This document shows, piece by piece, positions 10,712 to 22,544 of a DNA stretch of 64,000 nt; the stretch's first letter is position 1, and every line of letters begins with the position of its first letter. The notes beneath the pieces were generated by a model. The model had not been told where the DNA came from. It searched no databases and saw only the letters and a program-made list of their open reading frames with translations. Position numbers and translations under genes: made by a program. Origin of the DNA: Chrysemys picta bellii (lineage: Eukaryota; Chordata; Testudines; Emydidae); the NCBI RefSeq assembly GCF_011386835.1, contig NW_027052980.1:16383-80382 (forward strand). Reading direction: 5' to 3'.

Positions 10712-13555
10712 ATGGGATCCTGGGAGGAAGCACGAGCAGGAGAGCGCAAGAATGGAGGATTCCTGTCTCATACTGAGAAAAAGGGACAATCGACGAGTTA
10801 TCTTAAGTGCCTATACACAAATGCAAGAAGCCTGGGAAACAAGCAGGGAGAACTGGAAGTCCTGGCACAGTCAAGGAACTATGATGTCATTGGAATAACA
10901 GAGAATTGGTGGGATAACTCACATGACTGGAGTACTGTCATGGATGGATATAAACTGTTCAGGAAGGACAGGCAGGGCGGAAAAGGTGGGGGAGTTGCAT
11001 TGTATGTAAGAGAGGAGTATGACTGCTCAGATCTCAAGCATGAAATTGCAGAAAAACTGGAGAGTCTCTGGATTAAGTTTAGAAGTGTGAGCAACAAGGG
11101 TGATGTCATGGTGGGAGTCTGCTATAAACCACCAGACCAGGGGGATGAAGTGGACAAGGCTTTCTTCTGGCAACTAACAGAAGTTACTAGATTGCAGGTT
11201 CTCATGGGAGACTTTAATCACCCTGATATCTGCTGGGAGAGCAATACAGCGGTGCACAGACAATCCAGGAAGTTTTTGGAAAGTGTAGGGGACAAGTGCT
11301 GGTGCAAGTGCTGGAGGAACCAACTAGGGGTAGAGCTTTTCTTGACCTGCTGCTCACAAACCGGGAAGAATTAGTAGGGGAAGCAAAAGTGGATGGGAAC
11401 CTGGGAGGCAGTGACCATGAGATGGTCGAGTTCAGGATCCTGACACAAGGAAGAAAGGAGAGCAGCAGAATACGGAACCTGGACTTCAGAAAAGCACACT
11501 TTGACTCCCCCAGGGAACAGATGGGCAGGATCCCCTGGGAGAATAACATGAGGTGCAAAGGAGTCCAGGAGAGCTGGCTGTATTTTAAAGAATCCTTATT
11601 GCAGTTGCAGGAATAAACCGTCCCGATGTGTAGAAAGAATAGTAAATATGGCAGGTGAACAGCTTGGCTTAACAGTGAAATCCTTGCTGATCTTAAACAC
11701 AAAAAAGAAGCTTACAAGAAGTGGAAGATTGGACAAATGACCAGGGAGGAGTATAAAAATATTGCTCAGGCATGCAGGAGTGAAATCAGGAAGGCCAAAT
11801 CGCACTTCGAGTTGCAGCTAGCAAGAGATGTTAAGAGTAACAAGAAGGGTTTCTTCAAGTATGTTAGCAACAAGAAGAAAGTCAAGGAAAGTGTGGGCCC
11901 CTTACTGAATGAGGGAGGCAACCTAGTGACAGAGGATGTGGAAAAAGCTAATGTACTCAATGTTTTTTTTGCCTCTGTCTTCACGAACAAGGTCAGCTCC
12001 CAGACTGCTCCACTGGGCAGCACAGTATGGAGAGGAGGTGACCAGCCCTCTGTGGAGAAAGAAGTGGTTTGGGACTATTTAGAAAAGCTGGATGAGCACA
12101 AATCCATGGGGCCAGATGCACTGCATCTGAGGGTGTTAAAGGAGTTGGCTGATGTGATTGCTGAGCTATTGGCCATTATCTTTGAAAAGTCATGGCGATC
12201 GGGGGAGGTCCCGGATGACTGGAAAAAGGCTAATGTAGTGCCCATCTTTAAAAAAGGGAAGAAGGAGGATCCGGGGAACTACAGGCCAGTCCGCCTCACC
12301 TCAGTCCCTGGGAAAATCATGGAGCAGGTCCTCAAGGAATCAATTCTGAAGCACTTAGAGGAGAGGAAAGTGATCAGGAACAGTCAGCATGGATTCACCA
12401 AGGGCAAATCGTGCCTGACTAACCTAATTGCCTTCTATGAGGAGATAACTGGGTCTGTGGATGAGGGGAAAGCAGTGGACATGTTATTCCTTGACTTCGG
12501 CAAAGCTTTTGATACAGTCTCCCACAGTATTCTTGCCGCCAAGTTAAAGAAGTATGGGCTGGATGAATGGACTATAAGGTGGATAGAAAGCTGGCAAGAT
12601 CATTGGGCTCAACGGGTAGTGATCAATGGCTCCATGTCTGGTTGGCAGCCGGTTTCAAGCAGAGTGCCCCAAGGGTCGGTCCTGGGGCCGGTTTTGTTCA
12701 ATAACTTCATCAATGATCTGGAGGATGGCATGGACTGCACTCTCAGCAAGTTTGAAGATGACACTAAACTGGGAGGAGTGGTAGATATGCTGGAGGGTAG
12801 GGATCAGATACAGAGGGACCTAGACAAATTAAAGGATTGGGCCAAAAGAAACCTGATGAGGTTCAACAAGGACAAGTGCAGAGTCCTGCACTTAGGACGG
12901 AAGAATCCCATGCACTGTTACAGACTAGGGACTGAGTGGCTAGGCAGCAGTTCTGCAGAAAAGGACCTAGGGGTTACAGTGGACGAGAAGCTGGATATGA
13001 GTCAACAGTGTGCTCTTGTTGCCAAGAAGGCTAACGGCATTTTGGGCTGTATAAGTAGTGGCATTGCCAGCAGATCGAGGGACATTATCGTTCCCCTCTA
13101 TTCGACATTGGTGAGGCCTCATCTGGAGTACTGTCTCCAATTTTGGACCCCACACTACAAGAAGGATGTGGAAAAATTGGAAAGAGTCCAGCGGAGGGCA
13201 ACAAAAAATGATTAGGGGTCTGGAGCACATGACTTATGAGGAGAGGCTGAGGGAACTGGGATTGTTTAGTCTACAGAAGAGAAGAATGAGGGGGGATTTG
13301 ATAGCTGCTTTCAACTACCTGAAAGGGGGTTCCAAAGATGATGGATCTAGACTGTTCTCAGTCGTAGCAGATGACAGAACAAGGAGTAATGGTCTCAAGT
13401 TGCAGTGTGGGAGGTCTAGGTTGGATATTAGGAAACACTATTTCACTAGGAGCTTGGTGAAGCACTGGAATTGGTTACCTAGGGAGGTGGTGAAATCTCC
13501 TTCCTTGGAGGTTTTTAAGGTCAGGCTTGACGAAGCCCTGGCTGGGATGATTTAG
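10712..13555 (+). pseudogene. CR1 ORF2: AP endonuclease plus reverse transcriptase, broken
   Basis: The endonuclease motifs are in order: NARSL (about residue 35), [14 protein letters not shown] (about 11203-11226) and GSDHEMVEF (about 11408-11434). RT motifs follow: [12 protein letters not shown] near 12280, [11 protein letters not shown] near 12497, [12 protein letters not shown] near 12665, and FEDDTK near 12750 where the family has FADDTK, so the palm Ala is replaced by Glu. The frame is lost near 11300, hits stops near 11615 and 11656, resumes at 11737 and shifts again near 13210. The element cannot make an intact ORF2. It is otherwise well preserved, so the decay looks fairly recent. 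Confidence 0.92.
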
Positions 13556-13655
13556 TTAGGGATTGGTCCTGTTTTGAGCAGGGGGCTGGACTAGATGACC
13601 TCCTGAGGTCCCTTCCAACCCTGAGATTCTATGATTCTATGATTCTATGATTCTG

Positions 13656-14835
13656 AGTTATGACTCCCACACACTGGTTTTAGACAAAGCAAAAACAAGT
13701 TTATTAACTACAAAGTGATTATAAGGGATAGCAAAAAGATCAAAGCAGATTACCTAGAAAATAAACAAAACACGCAAACTAAACTTAATATATTACATAG
13801 AGTGGATATGAATATCAGATTCTCACTCTAAGTGAGGATACAAGTAGGCTGCAGATTCCTAAGGGGCAAGCTGCACTTGCTTACAGCTTGGAATCCCCAC
13901 GTGTTCCATTCACAGGCTAAAAATCCCTTTAACATGGGTTCAGCACTTCCCCCAGTTGAATCGTTTTTCCTTAGGGTACATCTACACTACAGCGGGGAGT
14001 CGATTTAAGATACGCAAATTCAGCTACGTGAATAGCGTAGCTAAATTCGACGTATTGCAGCCGACTTACCCCGTTGTGAGGACGGCGGCAAAATCGACTT
14101 CTGCCGCTTTTTGTCGGCGGCGCTTACTACCACCTCCACTGGTGGAGTTAGAGCGCCGATTCGGGGATCGATTGTCGCGTCCCGAGGGGACGCGATAAAT
14201 CGATCCCCGAGAGGTCGATTTCTACCCACCGATTCAGGCGGGTAGTATAGACCAGACCTTAGATGTTTGCAGGAGTCTCTCTAGGTGGGGTGTCATTGAA
14301 GAACCACAATGATATCACTCCCCTGCCTTAAATAGCTTTTACATATGGCAAGAATCCTTTGTTTCAAAGCTTGGTTCTCATGCCAGTCAGTGGAAAAACA
14401 TTGATATCCCAAGATGGAGACCAGCACCAGGTGACCTGGTCACATGTCCCTGTAGTGTCACAGCAGCCATGAGTTGGAGGCGCTCTACAATATCCTTAGG
14501 AAGGCCCCCAGGTGGGAGATGAAATTCTTCTAAAGCCTATTTTTTTCTCTTAATGGCTCACTAACCTGAATGGGCCCTTCCCAGTCATCCATCTATACTA
14601 AGAGTCTTTTGCCTAGTGGGTGTTTCCCAGGTGTAAACACATTTATAATACAGATACATTGTCAATATTCCTAATTTCAGATAAAAAAATGATAGATGCA
14701 TACAAATAGGATATTCATATTCAGTAAATAACATTCCCATGACACCTCACATGACTTATCTTGCATTCAATATGTTATAATTATGTCATAATCATATTCT
14801 GATATCATTGTGAAGAATATGGGGTACAGTGTCAC
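13656..14835. repeat. LTR-like interspersed repeat interrupted by a Harbinger MITE
   Basis: Around 13675-13790 ('agtttattaactac ... ataaacaaaac') resembles the repeats at 7055 and 44850. The sequence resumes after the MITE at 14262 and runs to about 14835 (tgtcacaaca). No coding capacity seen. Identity as an LTR is inferred from composition and from a polyadenylation-like signal on the reverse strand. Confidence 0.4.
13974..14258. mobile_element. Harbinger-type MITE, 285 bp, TTA target duplication
   Basis: The ends are inverted and similar: GGGTACATCTACACTAC at the left, and the complement GGTCTGGTCTATACTAC at the right. Both sides are flanked by TTA (13971-13973 and 14259-14261), the 3-bp target duplication of PIF/Harbinger elements. 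The interior is CpG-rich and non-coding. Confidence 0.78.
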
Positions 14836-14944
14836 AACATGTACACACTAGCATGGGGCAGGATACAGCAAGAAGAAACTTCTTACATGTGAATGGCTTC
14901 TACAGTGCCAGTTAATAGCTTGCTGGGATGTGAGGAGGAACTGG

Positions 14945-16013
14945 AAATGTTGGCAGGGGGATTACCTGACTTCCTCAGGGAACTGATGGGCAGGATCCCC
15001 TGGGAGGCTAATATGAGGGAGAAAGGAGTCCAGGAGAGCTGGCTGTATTTTAAAGAAATCTTATAAAGGGCATGGGGACAAACCATCCCGATGTGCAGAA
15101 AGAATAGCAAATATGACAAATGACCAGCTTGGCTTAACAGAGAAAGCTTTGGTGAGCATAAACACAAAAAGAAAGCTCACAAGAAGTGGAAACTTGGAAA
15201 GATGACTAGGGAGGAGTATAAAAATATTGCTTGAGCATGCCTGGATGTAATCAGGAAGGCCAAAACACAATTGGAGTTGCAGTTAGCAAGGGATGTGAAT
15301 GACAACAAGAAGGGTTTGTACAGGTATGTTAGCAACAAGAAGAAAGCCAGGGAAAATGTGGGACCCTTACTGAATAGAGGAGGCAACCTAGTGATAGATG
15401 ATGTAGAAAAAGCTGAACTACTCAATGCTTTTTTTGCCTCGGTCTTCACAGACAAGGTCAGCTCCCAGACTGCTGCACTGGGCAGCACAGTATGGGGAGG
15501 AGGTGAGCAACCCTCAGTGGTGAAAGAACAAGTTAAGAACTATTTAGAAAAGCTGGGCACGCACAAGTCGATGGAAACAGATGCAATGCATCCAAGGGTG
15601 CTGAGGGACTTGGCTAATGTGATTGCAGAGCCATTGGCCATTATCTTTGAAAACTCGTGGCTCTCGGGGCAGGTCCCAGATGATTGGAAAAAGGCAAATA
15701 TAGTGCCCATCTTTAAAAAAGGGAAGAAGGAGAATCTGGGGAACTACAGACCGGTCAGCCTCATCTCAGTCCCTGGAAAAATCATGGAGCAGGTCCTCAA
15801 GGAATCTGTTTTGAAGCACTTGGAGGAGAGGAAGATGATCAGGAACAGTCAGCATGGATTCACCAGGAAAGTGATGCCTGACCAGCCTGATTGCCTTCTA
15901 TGATGAGATAACTGGCTCTGTGGATATGGGGAAAGCAGTGGACATGATATACCTTGACTTTCACAAAGCTTTTGATACGGTCTCCCAGAGTATTCTTGCC
16001 AGCAAGTTAGAAT
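14945..16013 (+). mobile_element. CR1 LINE, left half of a copy split by another CR1
   Basis: This holds the EN-RT linker and first RT motifs ([12 protein letters not shown] near 15745; [11 protein letters not shown] near 15957). Stops and shifts occur near 15232 and 15900. It is interrupted at 16014 by an inverted CR1 and resumes at about 16650. Confidence 0.85.
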
Positions 16014-16649
16014 AATAGAATCATAGACTTTAAAGTCAGAAGGGGCCATTATGATCATCTAGTTTGACCTCCTGCACAACGCAGTCCACAGAATCTTACC
16101 CACCCACCCCTGTATCAAACCCCTAACCTATGTCTGAGCCATTGAAGTCCTCAAATTGTGGTTTAAAGACTTCAAGGCACAGAGAATCCTCCAGCAAGTG
16201 ACCCGTGCCCCACACTGCAGTGGAAGGTGAAAACCCCCCAGGGCCTCTGCCAATCTGCCCTGGAGGAAAATTCCTTCCTGATCCCAAATATGGCGATCAG
16301 CTAAACCCTGAGCATGTGGGCAAGACTCATCAGCCAGACACCCAGGAAAAAATTCTCTGTAGTAACTCAGATCTCCCCGCTCCCTCCCCCGCATCTAACA
16401 TCCCATTACACGCCATTGGGTATATTTACCGCTAATAGTCAAAGATCAATTAATTGCCAAAATTAGGCTAGCCCATCATATGATCCCCTCCATAAACTTA
16501 TCAAGCTTAGTCTTGAAGCCAGATATGTCTTTTGCCCCCATCTCTCCCTTTGGAAGTCTGTTCCAGAACTTCACTCCTCTGATGGTTAGAAACCTTTGTC
16601 TAATTTCAAGTCTAAACTTCCTGATGGACAGTTTATATCCATTAAAGTT
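16014..16649 (-). mobile_element. CR1-family LINE fragment inserted inside another CR1
   Basis: The minus-strand 3' end (tagaatcatagacttt) abuts the host CR1 at 16014. The element is a different CR1 subfamily without usable ORFs. Host sequence before and after repeats AAGTTA(A)GA (about 16005-16013 and 16646-16654), consistent with a target duplication. This insertion is younger than its host copy. Confidence 0.7.
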
Positions 16650-17716
16650 AAGACGTATGGATTGGATGAATGAACTATAAGGTGGCTAGAAAGCTGGCTA
16701 GATCATCAGGCTCAACAGGTAGTGATCAATGGCTCAATGTCTAGTTGACAGCCGGTATCAAGTGCAGTGCCCCAGGGGTCGGTCCTGGAGCCAGTTTTGT
16801 TTATCATCTTCATTAATGATCTGGATGATGGTATGGATTGCACCCTCAGCAAGTTCGCGGAGAGGTAGATACGCTGGAGGGTAGGGATCGTATACAGAGG
16901 GACCTAGATAAATTGGAGGATTGGGCCAAAAGAAATCTGATGAGGTTCAACAAGGACAAGTGCAGAGTCCTACACATGGAAGAATCCCATGCACTGCTAC
17001 AGACTGGGGACCAACTGGCTGAGTGGCAGTTCTGCAGAAAAGGATCTGGAGATTACAGTGGACGAGAAGCTGGATATGAGTCAATAGTGTGCCCTTGTTG
17101 CCAAGAAGGCTAACAATATATTGGGCTGCATTATTAGGAGTATTGCCAGCAGATTGGGGGAAGTTATTATTCCCCTCTGTTCAGCATTTATGAGGCCACA
17201 TCTGCAGTATTGCATCCAGTTTGGGTTCCCCCCACTACAGAAGGGATGTGAGCATATTGGAGAGTCCAGCAGAGGGCAACAAAAATTATTAGGGGGCTGG
17301 GGCACATGCCTTATGAGGATAGGCTGAGGGAACTGGGATTGTTTAGTCTGCAGAAGAGAAGTGTGAGGGGGGATTTGATATCAGCCTTCAATACCTGAAG
17401 GGGGGTTCCAAAGAGGATGCAGCTAGGCTGTTCTCGGTGGTGGCAGATGACAGAACAAGGGGCAATGGTCTCAAGTTGCAGTGCGGGAGGTCTAGGTTGG
17501 ATATTAGGAAAAACTATTTCACTAGGTGGGTGGTGAAGCACTATAATGGGTTACCTAGGGAGCTGGTGGAATCTCCATCCTTAGAGGTTTTTAAGGCCTG
17601 GCTTGACAAAATCCTGGCTGGGATGATTTAGTTGAGGTTGGTCCTGCTTTAAGCAGGGAGTTGGAGTAGATGACCTCCTGAGGTCCCTTCCAACCCTAAT
17701 CTTCTATGATTCTATC
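16650..17716 (+). mobile_element. CR1 LINE, right half of the split copy
   Basis: Continues the RT after the nested insertion (matching the stretch that follows 'AAKLKKYG' in the other copies), through the thumb, to '[12 protein letters not shown]' at 17631. The 3' terminus with TTCTATGATTCTATC is near 17702-17716. Degenerate. Confidence 0.85.
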
Positions 17717-17974
17717 TGTTGCGGGGAATGGTGGAGCAGAGGTGGAGATGGAGAAAGACACAACCATCTTTTCTCACATGTTTAAAGTTACTGTAACCAC
17801 CACGTGATAAAACTGTCAAGCTTTGGGGACGTAGACCATGGATGAGATTTTTCTCACTAGCCTTCTTAACAAGTACACACTGGACACATTTCACAGTACT
17901 ACCATTATCCCCATTGCATGTTAATTAAATGCACAGGAAGGGGAAGGAGAACTGATGACTCGTATAGCAACTGT

Positions 17975-18130
17975 GTGGCCTAGTGGAGAGACCAGTGGAC
18001 TGGGACTATTGGGTGACCTTGGACTAGTCATCTCACTGCTCTGTGCCTCAGTTTACCAGCTGTAAAATGGGGATAATGATGTAAAGTTCTTTGAGAGCTA
18101 TTGATGAACAACACTATATGAAAGCTAGGC
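17975..18130 (+). mobile_element. MIR SINE
   Basis: Recognised from the conserved core: 'gtggcctagtggagagacca' near 17972, 'gtgaccttggactagtca', 'ctctgtgcctcagttt' and 'aaaatggggataatgatg', in the usual MIR order. It is an old element and no target duplication remains. Confidence 0.8.
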
Positions 18131-19619
18131 CATTTGATTATTACCTAGCCCCAGCACTATATCAGCTGCAAACCTAGGTCAGAAATACAACTGCCTAAAT
18201 GACCACTGACTCCTCTACAAACATTTCTCTTTCTGTTCAAAAGGATAGGAAATTAGATGGCAAAAAACGGCAGCAGCGTTCAGGTTGCCTGGTGATAGCT
18301 CAGGCTCTTCCAGAACACTGAGGTCAGCAAAATTGAGATTTCTGAAAAAAAAAAAAAATAAGGAAATACAGAGTTAAGGTAAATGCCCACAAAGCCTTAG
18401 CTATCCCCTCTTGGAACGATTCCTCAATATACCCATGACATATGCACTCCCACTCTGCCTTGTCACTGTAATGGACAGGCACTGCCTTTACCTGCCATGT
18501 GCTTAAAGACTAAGCCTGATCCCGCTACAGAATACTGCACTCGTAAGTTTTAACAATCACTTCATACCTTTTTCCAGCCCCTTCACACATGCACACAGGA
18601 CATGATTTAAACCTAAACTTTCCCTTACCCATTGTTAAACCAACAGGCTGTTCTCATATCCCACCTCACTGCTGACAATACCCATGGGAAGAACCTCCCA
18701 GTGCCCTGCTACTGACACAAACTACACAATGAAATGAGTCAGACAGGAAGCTCAAGGTCCACATGCACCTCTCTCCTTTGATAACACACATGGGGGTACT
18801 CAGAGACAGATCTCCTCACATCACAATCACAGCTCTTGCAAACTACTCGGACTTATTCCTTCATCATTGAATACAACTACAGCCAACACAGTGACTACAG
18901 CTGGAGTATATGTCGATAATTTCTAGTCGCTATTGCCAGCTCCAGTGGGGCAGAGTTAAAGTTGTATGGGTGTTTACCTTAACTCTGCACTTTCTGATTT
19001 TCAGAAGTTTGTGTTTTTGTGAACTCAAACTTTTGGAAAGGCACAAGCTATCGCTGGGCAACCTTATCTCTGCATTGTTAATACCTGTTAGTAAATATTA
19101 ACCATTATGGTCCTCTTTTCCTTTTTGTATATTAAATTAATTCATTATTCTCCCAAATCTTTATAGAATTAACAAAAAGTGTGTTTGAATCTAAGGTCGG
19201 AGTGTTGGTTTATAACCTGAAAGTGACCTATATTCAGGAATTTCATATGATTAAATACTGTACTGTACTTCATTATGGTTGGAGCCTCCAAGTCTGTGGG
19301 AAAGCAGATGTCCAGGAAAGGGACCCCCTCAAACTACTAAAAGTGTCTACAAAATATAAGCAGGTCTGGGTGATTAGTAAGGAACAACTGTTATTGCAAA
19401 TATTCTCTGTAATGATGAAATGGGGATCCATTAAAAGATGTTTTTGACCCAGTGGTTTTGCTGTTGGTGTCCTGTGCATATGGAGTATTTCTTCGCAGAA
19501 CTGCAGATGTAGGATCTCTAGTGGGTTCTATCCCAGTTCGTGTAGTGAGTTGTCAGAGTTTGGCTCCAGATTTCCCTCCTGTATAGTAGAATAGGTTTGC
19601 TTCTGCTGCAAAACAGGCT
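18131..19619. other. Unassigned intronic sequence
   Basis: A segment at about 18930-19060 (gcagagttaaagttgtatggg ... cagaagtttgtg) recurs at about 25855-25990, so it is an unnamed interspersed repeat. Otherwise nothing recognised. Confidence 0.35.
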
Positions 19620-19699
19620 CAGCAGTAGTTTTACAGGAGGGGTGTATCTATTTAAAATCAATCAGTACTGGACGCCTTTCTGGAAGCTATGGTGCAGCC

Positions 19700-19825
19700 A
19701 AACACAGGATATCTGACTTAATACAGGAGTAAGTGGGTGAAATTCTCTGACCTGTGTTATACAGGAGATCAGACTAGATTATATAATGGTCTCTTCTGGC
19801 CTTAAACTTTATTAATCTATTTAGT
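19700..19825 (+). mobile_element. CR1-like 3' tail
   Basis: The stretch 'gagatcagactagattatat ... ggtctcttctggcctta' ending in 'attaatctatt' is the 3' end of a CR1 subfamily distinct from the others here. It is severely 5'-truncated. Confidence 0.55.
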
Positions 19826-20299
19826 GTTTTCTTTCTGGGAGTAGAAGGCCATAGAGCATTTTCTTGTGCGCTATGATAGCCAGACTAAAACTACCCGATG
19901 CCTTTATTAGACAGACAAGGTGGTTGAGGTAATATGTTTTATTGAACCAACCAATTGACCTAAATTACGTCAACCTACAGGCACCACAGTAATTAAATCA
20001 ATTCCGCATGTCCACACTACACTTCTTGTGTCAGCAGTGTGTGTCCTCATTAGCACACTTGCATCGATGCAGAGAGCAGTGCGTCATGGGTAGCTATCCC
20101 ACTGTGCAGCTTACCACCATCTAGTGCAGAGCCTTTTTGAAAGGGTTTGCAAAGTCTCATGGATGCAAACGAGTAGGGGTGACTGGGAGCATGATTTCAG
20201 TCTCCCATGATGCAGTGTTCTCTGTCCCATAATTTTATCTGCATCCCATAACATTTCGTGTCCCTTTTTCAATAGACCCACAAACCATCTGTGAGAAGC

Positions 20300-20410
20300 A
20301 TGGATCCTACACAGCTCTGCACCATTGTGATAAGCGCTGTGAACACAATGCACCTGATTCTGCAGTATTTCCAGAGCTGCAAGAGGAGCCTTGTGGAATA
20401 TAACGAGTCC
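20300..20410 (+). pseudogene. Harbinger transposase N-terminal fragment
   Basis: From the ATG at 20300 the frame reads MDPTQLCTIVISAVNTMHLI and so on. This resembles the N-terminus of Harbinger-type transposases common in turtle genomes, as I recall them. Beyond about 20410 the frame continues only as short low-similarity ORFs and no DDE motifs are seen, so the catalytic part is deleted. Confidence 0.5.
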
Positions 20411-20703
20411 TTACAGGCTAGCTTTCTGTGAGCTATGGAAAGAAACAATTCAAGGTTGTTGTTGGCAGTCACAGAACAGCTGCAGATGGTGGACCCTTTC
20501 TCCTGGAATGGAAGGAGTAGGTGTAGGGAGGTCCCAGAATGCAGTTCTCTATGGGCAGCTGAGGGAGGCGAGCAAGGGACTGTTGAACCTGAAGGTCAGC
20601 AACCGTCTCCAGCGTGTCTGTTTCCCACTTGAGAAGCGCTATCACTCTTGCTGCACATCCCTCTCCTTTTCCTGTGCCGTTCTCCTCTCTACTCTATCCC
20701 TGT

Positions 20704-22105
20704 TCATGCTGTCCGTGAGGGTGATACTCCAGCCCTCTGCTCGGTATCCACAACACCAGAGGCTTGCAGGATCTCTTGGAACATGTCATCCTGTGAACTC
20801 TTCCTTCTCCTCCGTATTTGGCTGAGCTGCTCCACAGGTGTTGATGGAGAGACCCTCAGGGCCACATTTCCAGCTGCAAAATATACAATGCACAGAGGTG
20901 CTATTGTGAGTGTATTCACTCCACTTGATCCACATCAGTTACAATCACTGTATTCTCACTTCTCCTTGGGATTCAAAGAGCACAGCAGCAGTCCCAGCCA
21001 TGGTGAGTGAGACCAAGCAGGACAGGGGTGAGCTGGCATAATAAATGTGGGGGCGGGAGCTAAGGGGCATGAGTGTATCCAGGTAGGGCAATTGTACTGA
21101 ATACTGGCACCATTTTCCACAGGCCATGGTGAGTTTAGCTGATATCTCACTCCTGAGGGTAACGGAGGCTGAAAGGGAACAGCTCCCGCACATGTCTGGC
21201 TGCAGACTGGGTCCATATGATGCTAGCTTGTGTGCTGCAATGGTGCCTGCTGAAGTAATTGCTGATTGGTGTGGAAAAGCATCTTACCTCAGCAGAACAA
21301 ATAAGGCAGCCCCCACCCTAGAAACCTTTGGCAGAGGATTGCAGACTACCTCCAGGAAAGTTTCCTCGAGATCTCTATGGAGGATTCACAGGACATCCCA
21401 GAGCACATAAACAAACTGTTCTGCAGATCCCCCCCTGCCTAACTGTACAGGGGAATGAGAGCAGTTAGCAACTCTACCTCTCTCTGTTAGTTCACTCTCT
21501 CTTGTAGCATGATTAAAAAAGAATAAGTGAACATATATCTCCCCGCAATATCACAGCAAACTGCATACTTACTAGAGGTTCCTTCCCCTGCATCAGGCTC
21601 ACTTGTGCTGGATTGTAGCAACTGGCTTGGGAGTCAAAAAGAAATCCTGTCCTACTATGCCATTGGATCACCCAGTCACCAGTCTCCCATTCTCCACTTC
21701 CTCCTCTTCCTCATTCAGCACCTTGTCCTTTGGATTCACTGAGGTGGCCTGTGACTCTGCCTCCTCTGAAGTATCCACAGGGCTCTTGGGAATGCTAGTC
21801 ACACCAAGGATGGCATGCAGCTCCTTGTAAAACTGGCATGTCTGAGGCTCCACACCAGAGTGATTGTTAGCCTGCCTTACCTTCTGGTACATCTGCCACA
21901 GCTTCTTGACTTTCACATGGCACTACTGTGGGTCCCTCATGTAGCCCTTCTCCCCCATTCCCCGAGTGATCTGCTCATAGATCTCAACATATCTACAGCT
22001 GGATTGGAGCTGTGCCTGCACAGCTTCTTCTCCCCACAGACCCAGGAGATCCACCACCTCCTGTGTACTCCAGACAGGAGTGTGCTTGCAGCGTGCAGCC
22101 AACAT
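20704..22105 (-). pseudogene. Harbinger-associated Myb/SANT-like DNA-binding protein, broken
   Basis: On the minus strand from 22105 the frame shows a Myb/SANT (trihelix-like) domain: 'WSTQEVVDLLGLWGEE', then 'YEQITRGMGEKGYMRDPQ', an in-frame stop, and continuation 'VKVKKLWQMYQKVRQANN ... CQFYKELHAILG' to about 21668. A distal piece (20919-20704) carries 'QIRRRRKSSQDDMFQEIL'. In Harbinger transposons this protein binds the termini and helps the transposase enter the nucleus. The stop in the domain and the scrambled 21000-21600 part make it non-functional. Related host genes (MSANTD-type) exist, but the flanking termini point to a transposon copy. Confidence 0.7.
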
Positions 22106-22544
22106 GGTCAGCTGGGCAGTTACTATGTGAATTCTCCATGCCGAACAAACAGGATATGAGCTTTAAAAAAATCATGAGCCTTTAAAATGGGAAGGGCATG
22201 TTCCTGTGTACTTGGCTGCCAGGCAGCGGTGTTCAAAACGGTGACCAGAGTGGTCACGGTGGGGTGTTGTGGGACACCTCCTGGAGGCCACTAGAGTCAA
22301 CGTAAGTAATACAGTTTCTACTCTGATGCTGAATTGACCTAACTACATTGACCTAAGAACTACCTCTCTTGTGGAGGTGGAGTTATTAAGTCAGCATAGC
22401 GGGTAAGTCACATTTTAGCGAATGACACTTTAGTGTAGATGCTTACAGAGTTAGCTGTGGTTAGACATAAGCTGCCTTGTACAGAGGTTAGATGTAAGCT
22501 GCCTTGTATCGACCTAATGCTGTAGTGTAGACCAGGCCTCAGTT

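Larger units (their letters stand above)
10369..13655 (+). mobile_element. CR1 LINE, nearly full-length but 5'-truncated in ORF1
   Basis: Contains the end of ORF1 (10378-10668), ORF2 in pieces (10712-13555) and a 3' UTR ending in a run of ATTCTATG units (13625-13655). Orientation is the same as the GBP gene. A sister copy lies inverted at 54836-58520. Confidence 0.92.
19905..22541. mobile_element. PIF/Harbinger element, degenerate, with Myb/SANT gene
   Basis: The right end (gtagtgtagaccaggcctca, 22522-22541) matches the terminal consensus seen in the MITE at 13974. The left end is diffuse; around 19985-20035 'tccacactacacttcttgtg' looks like internal left sequence. It carries the start of a transposase on the plus strand (20300) and a Myb/SANT-like gene on the minus strand (22105 to about 20704). 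This two-gene arrangement is the rule in Harbinger elements. The DDE transposase body is missing. Confidence 0.65.
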
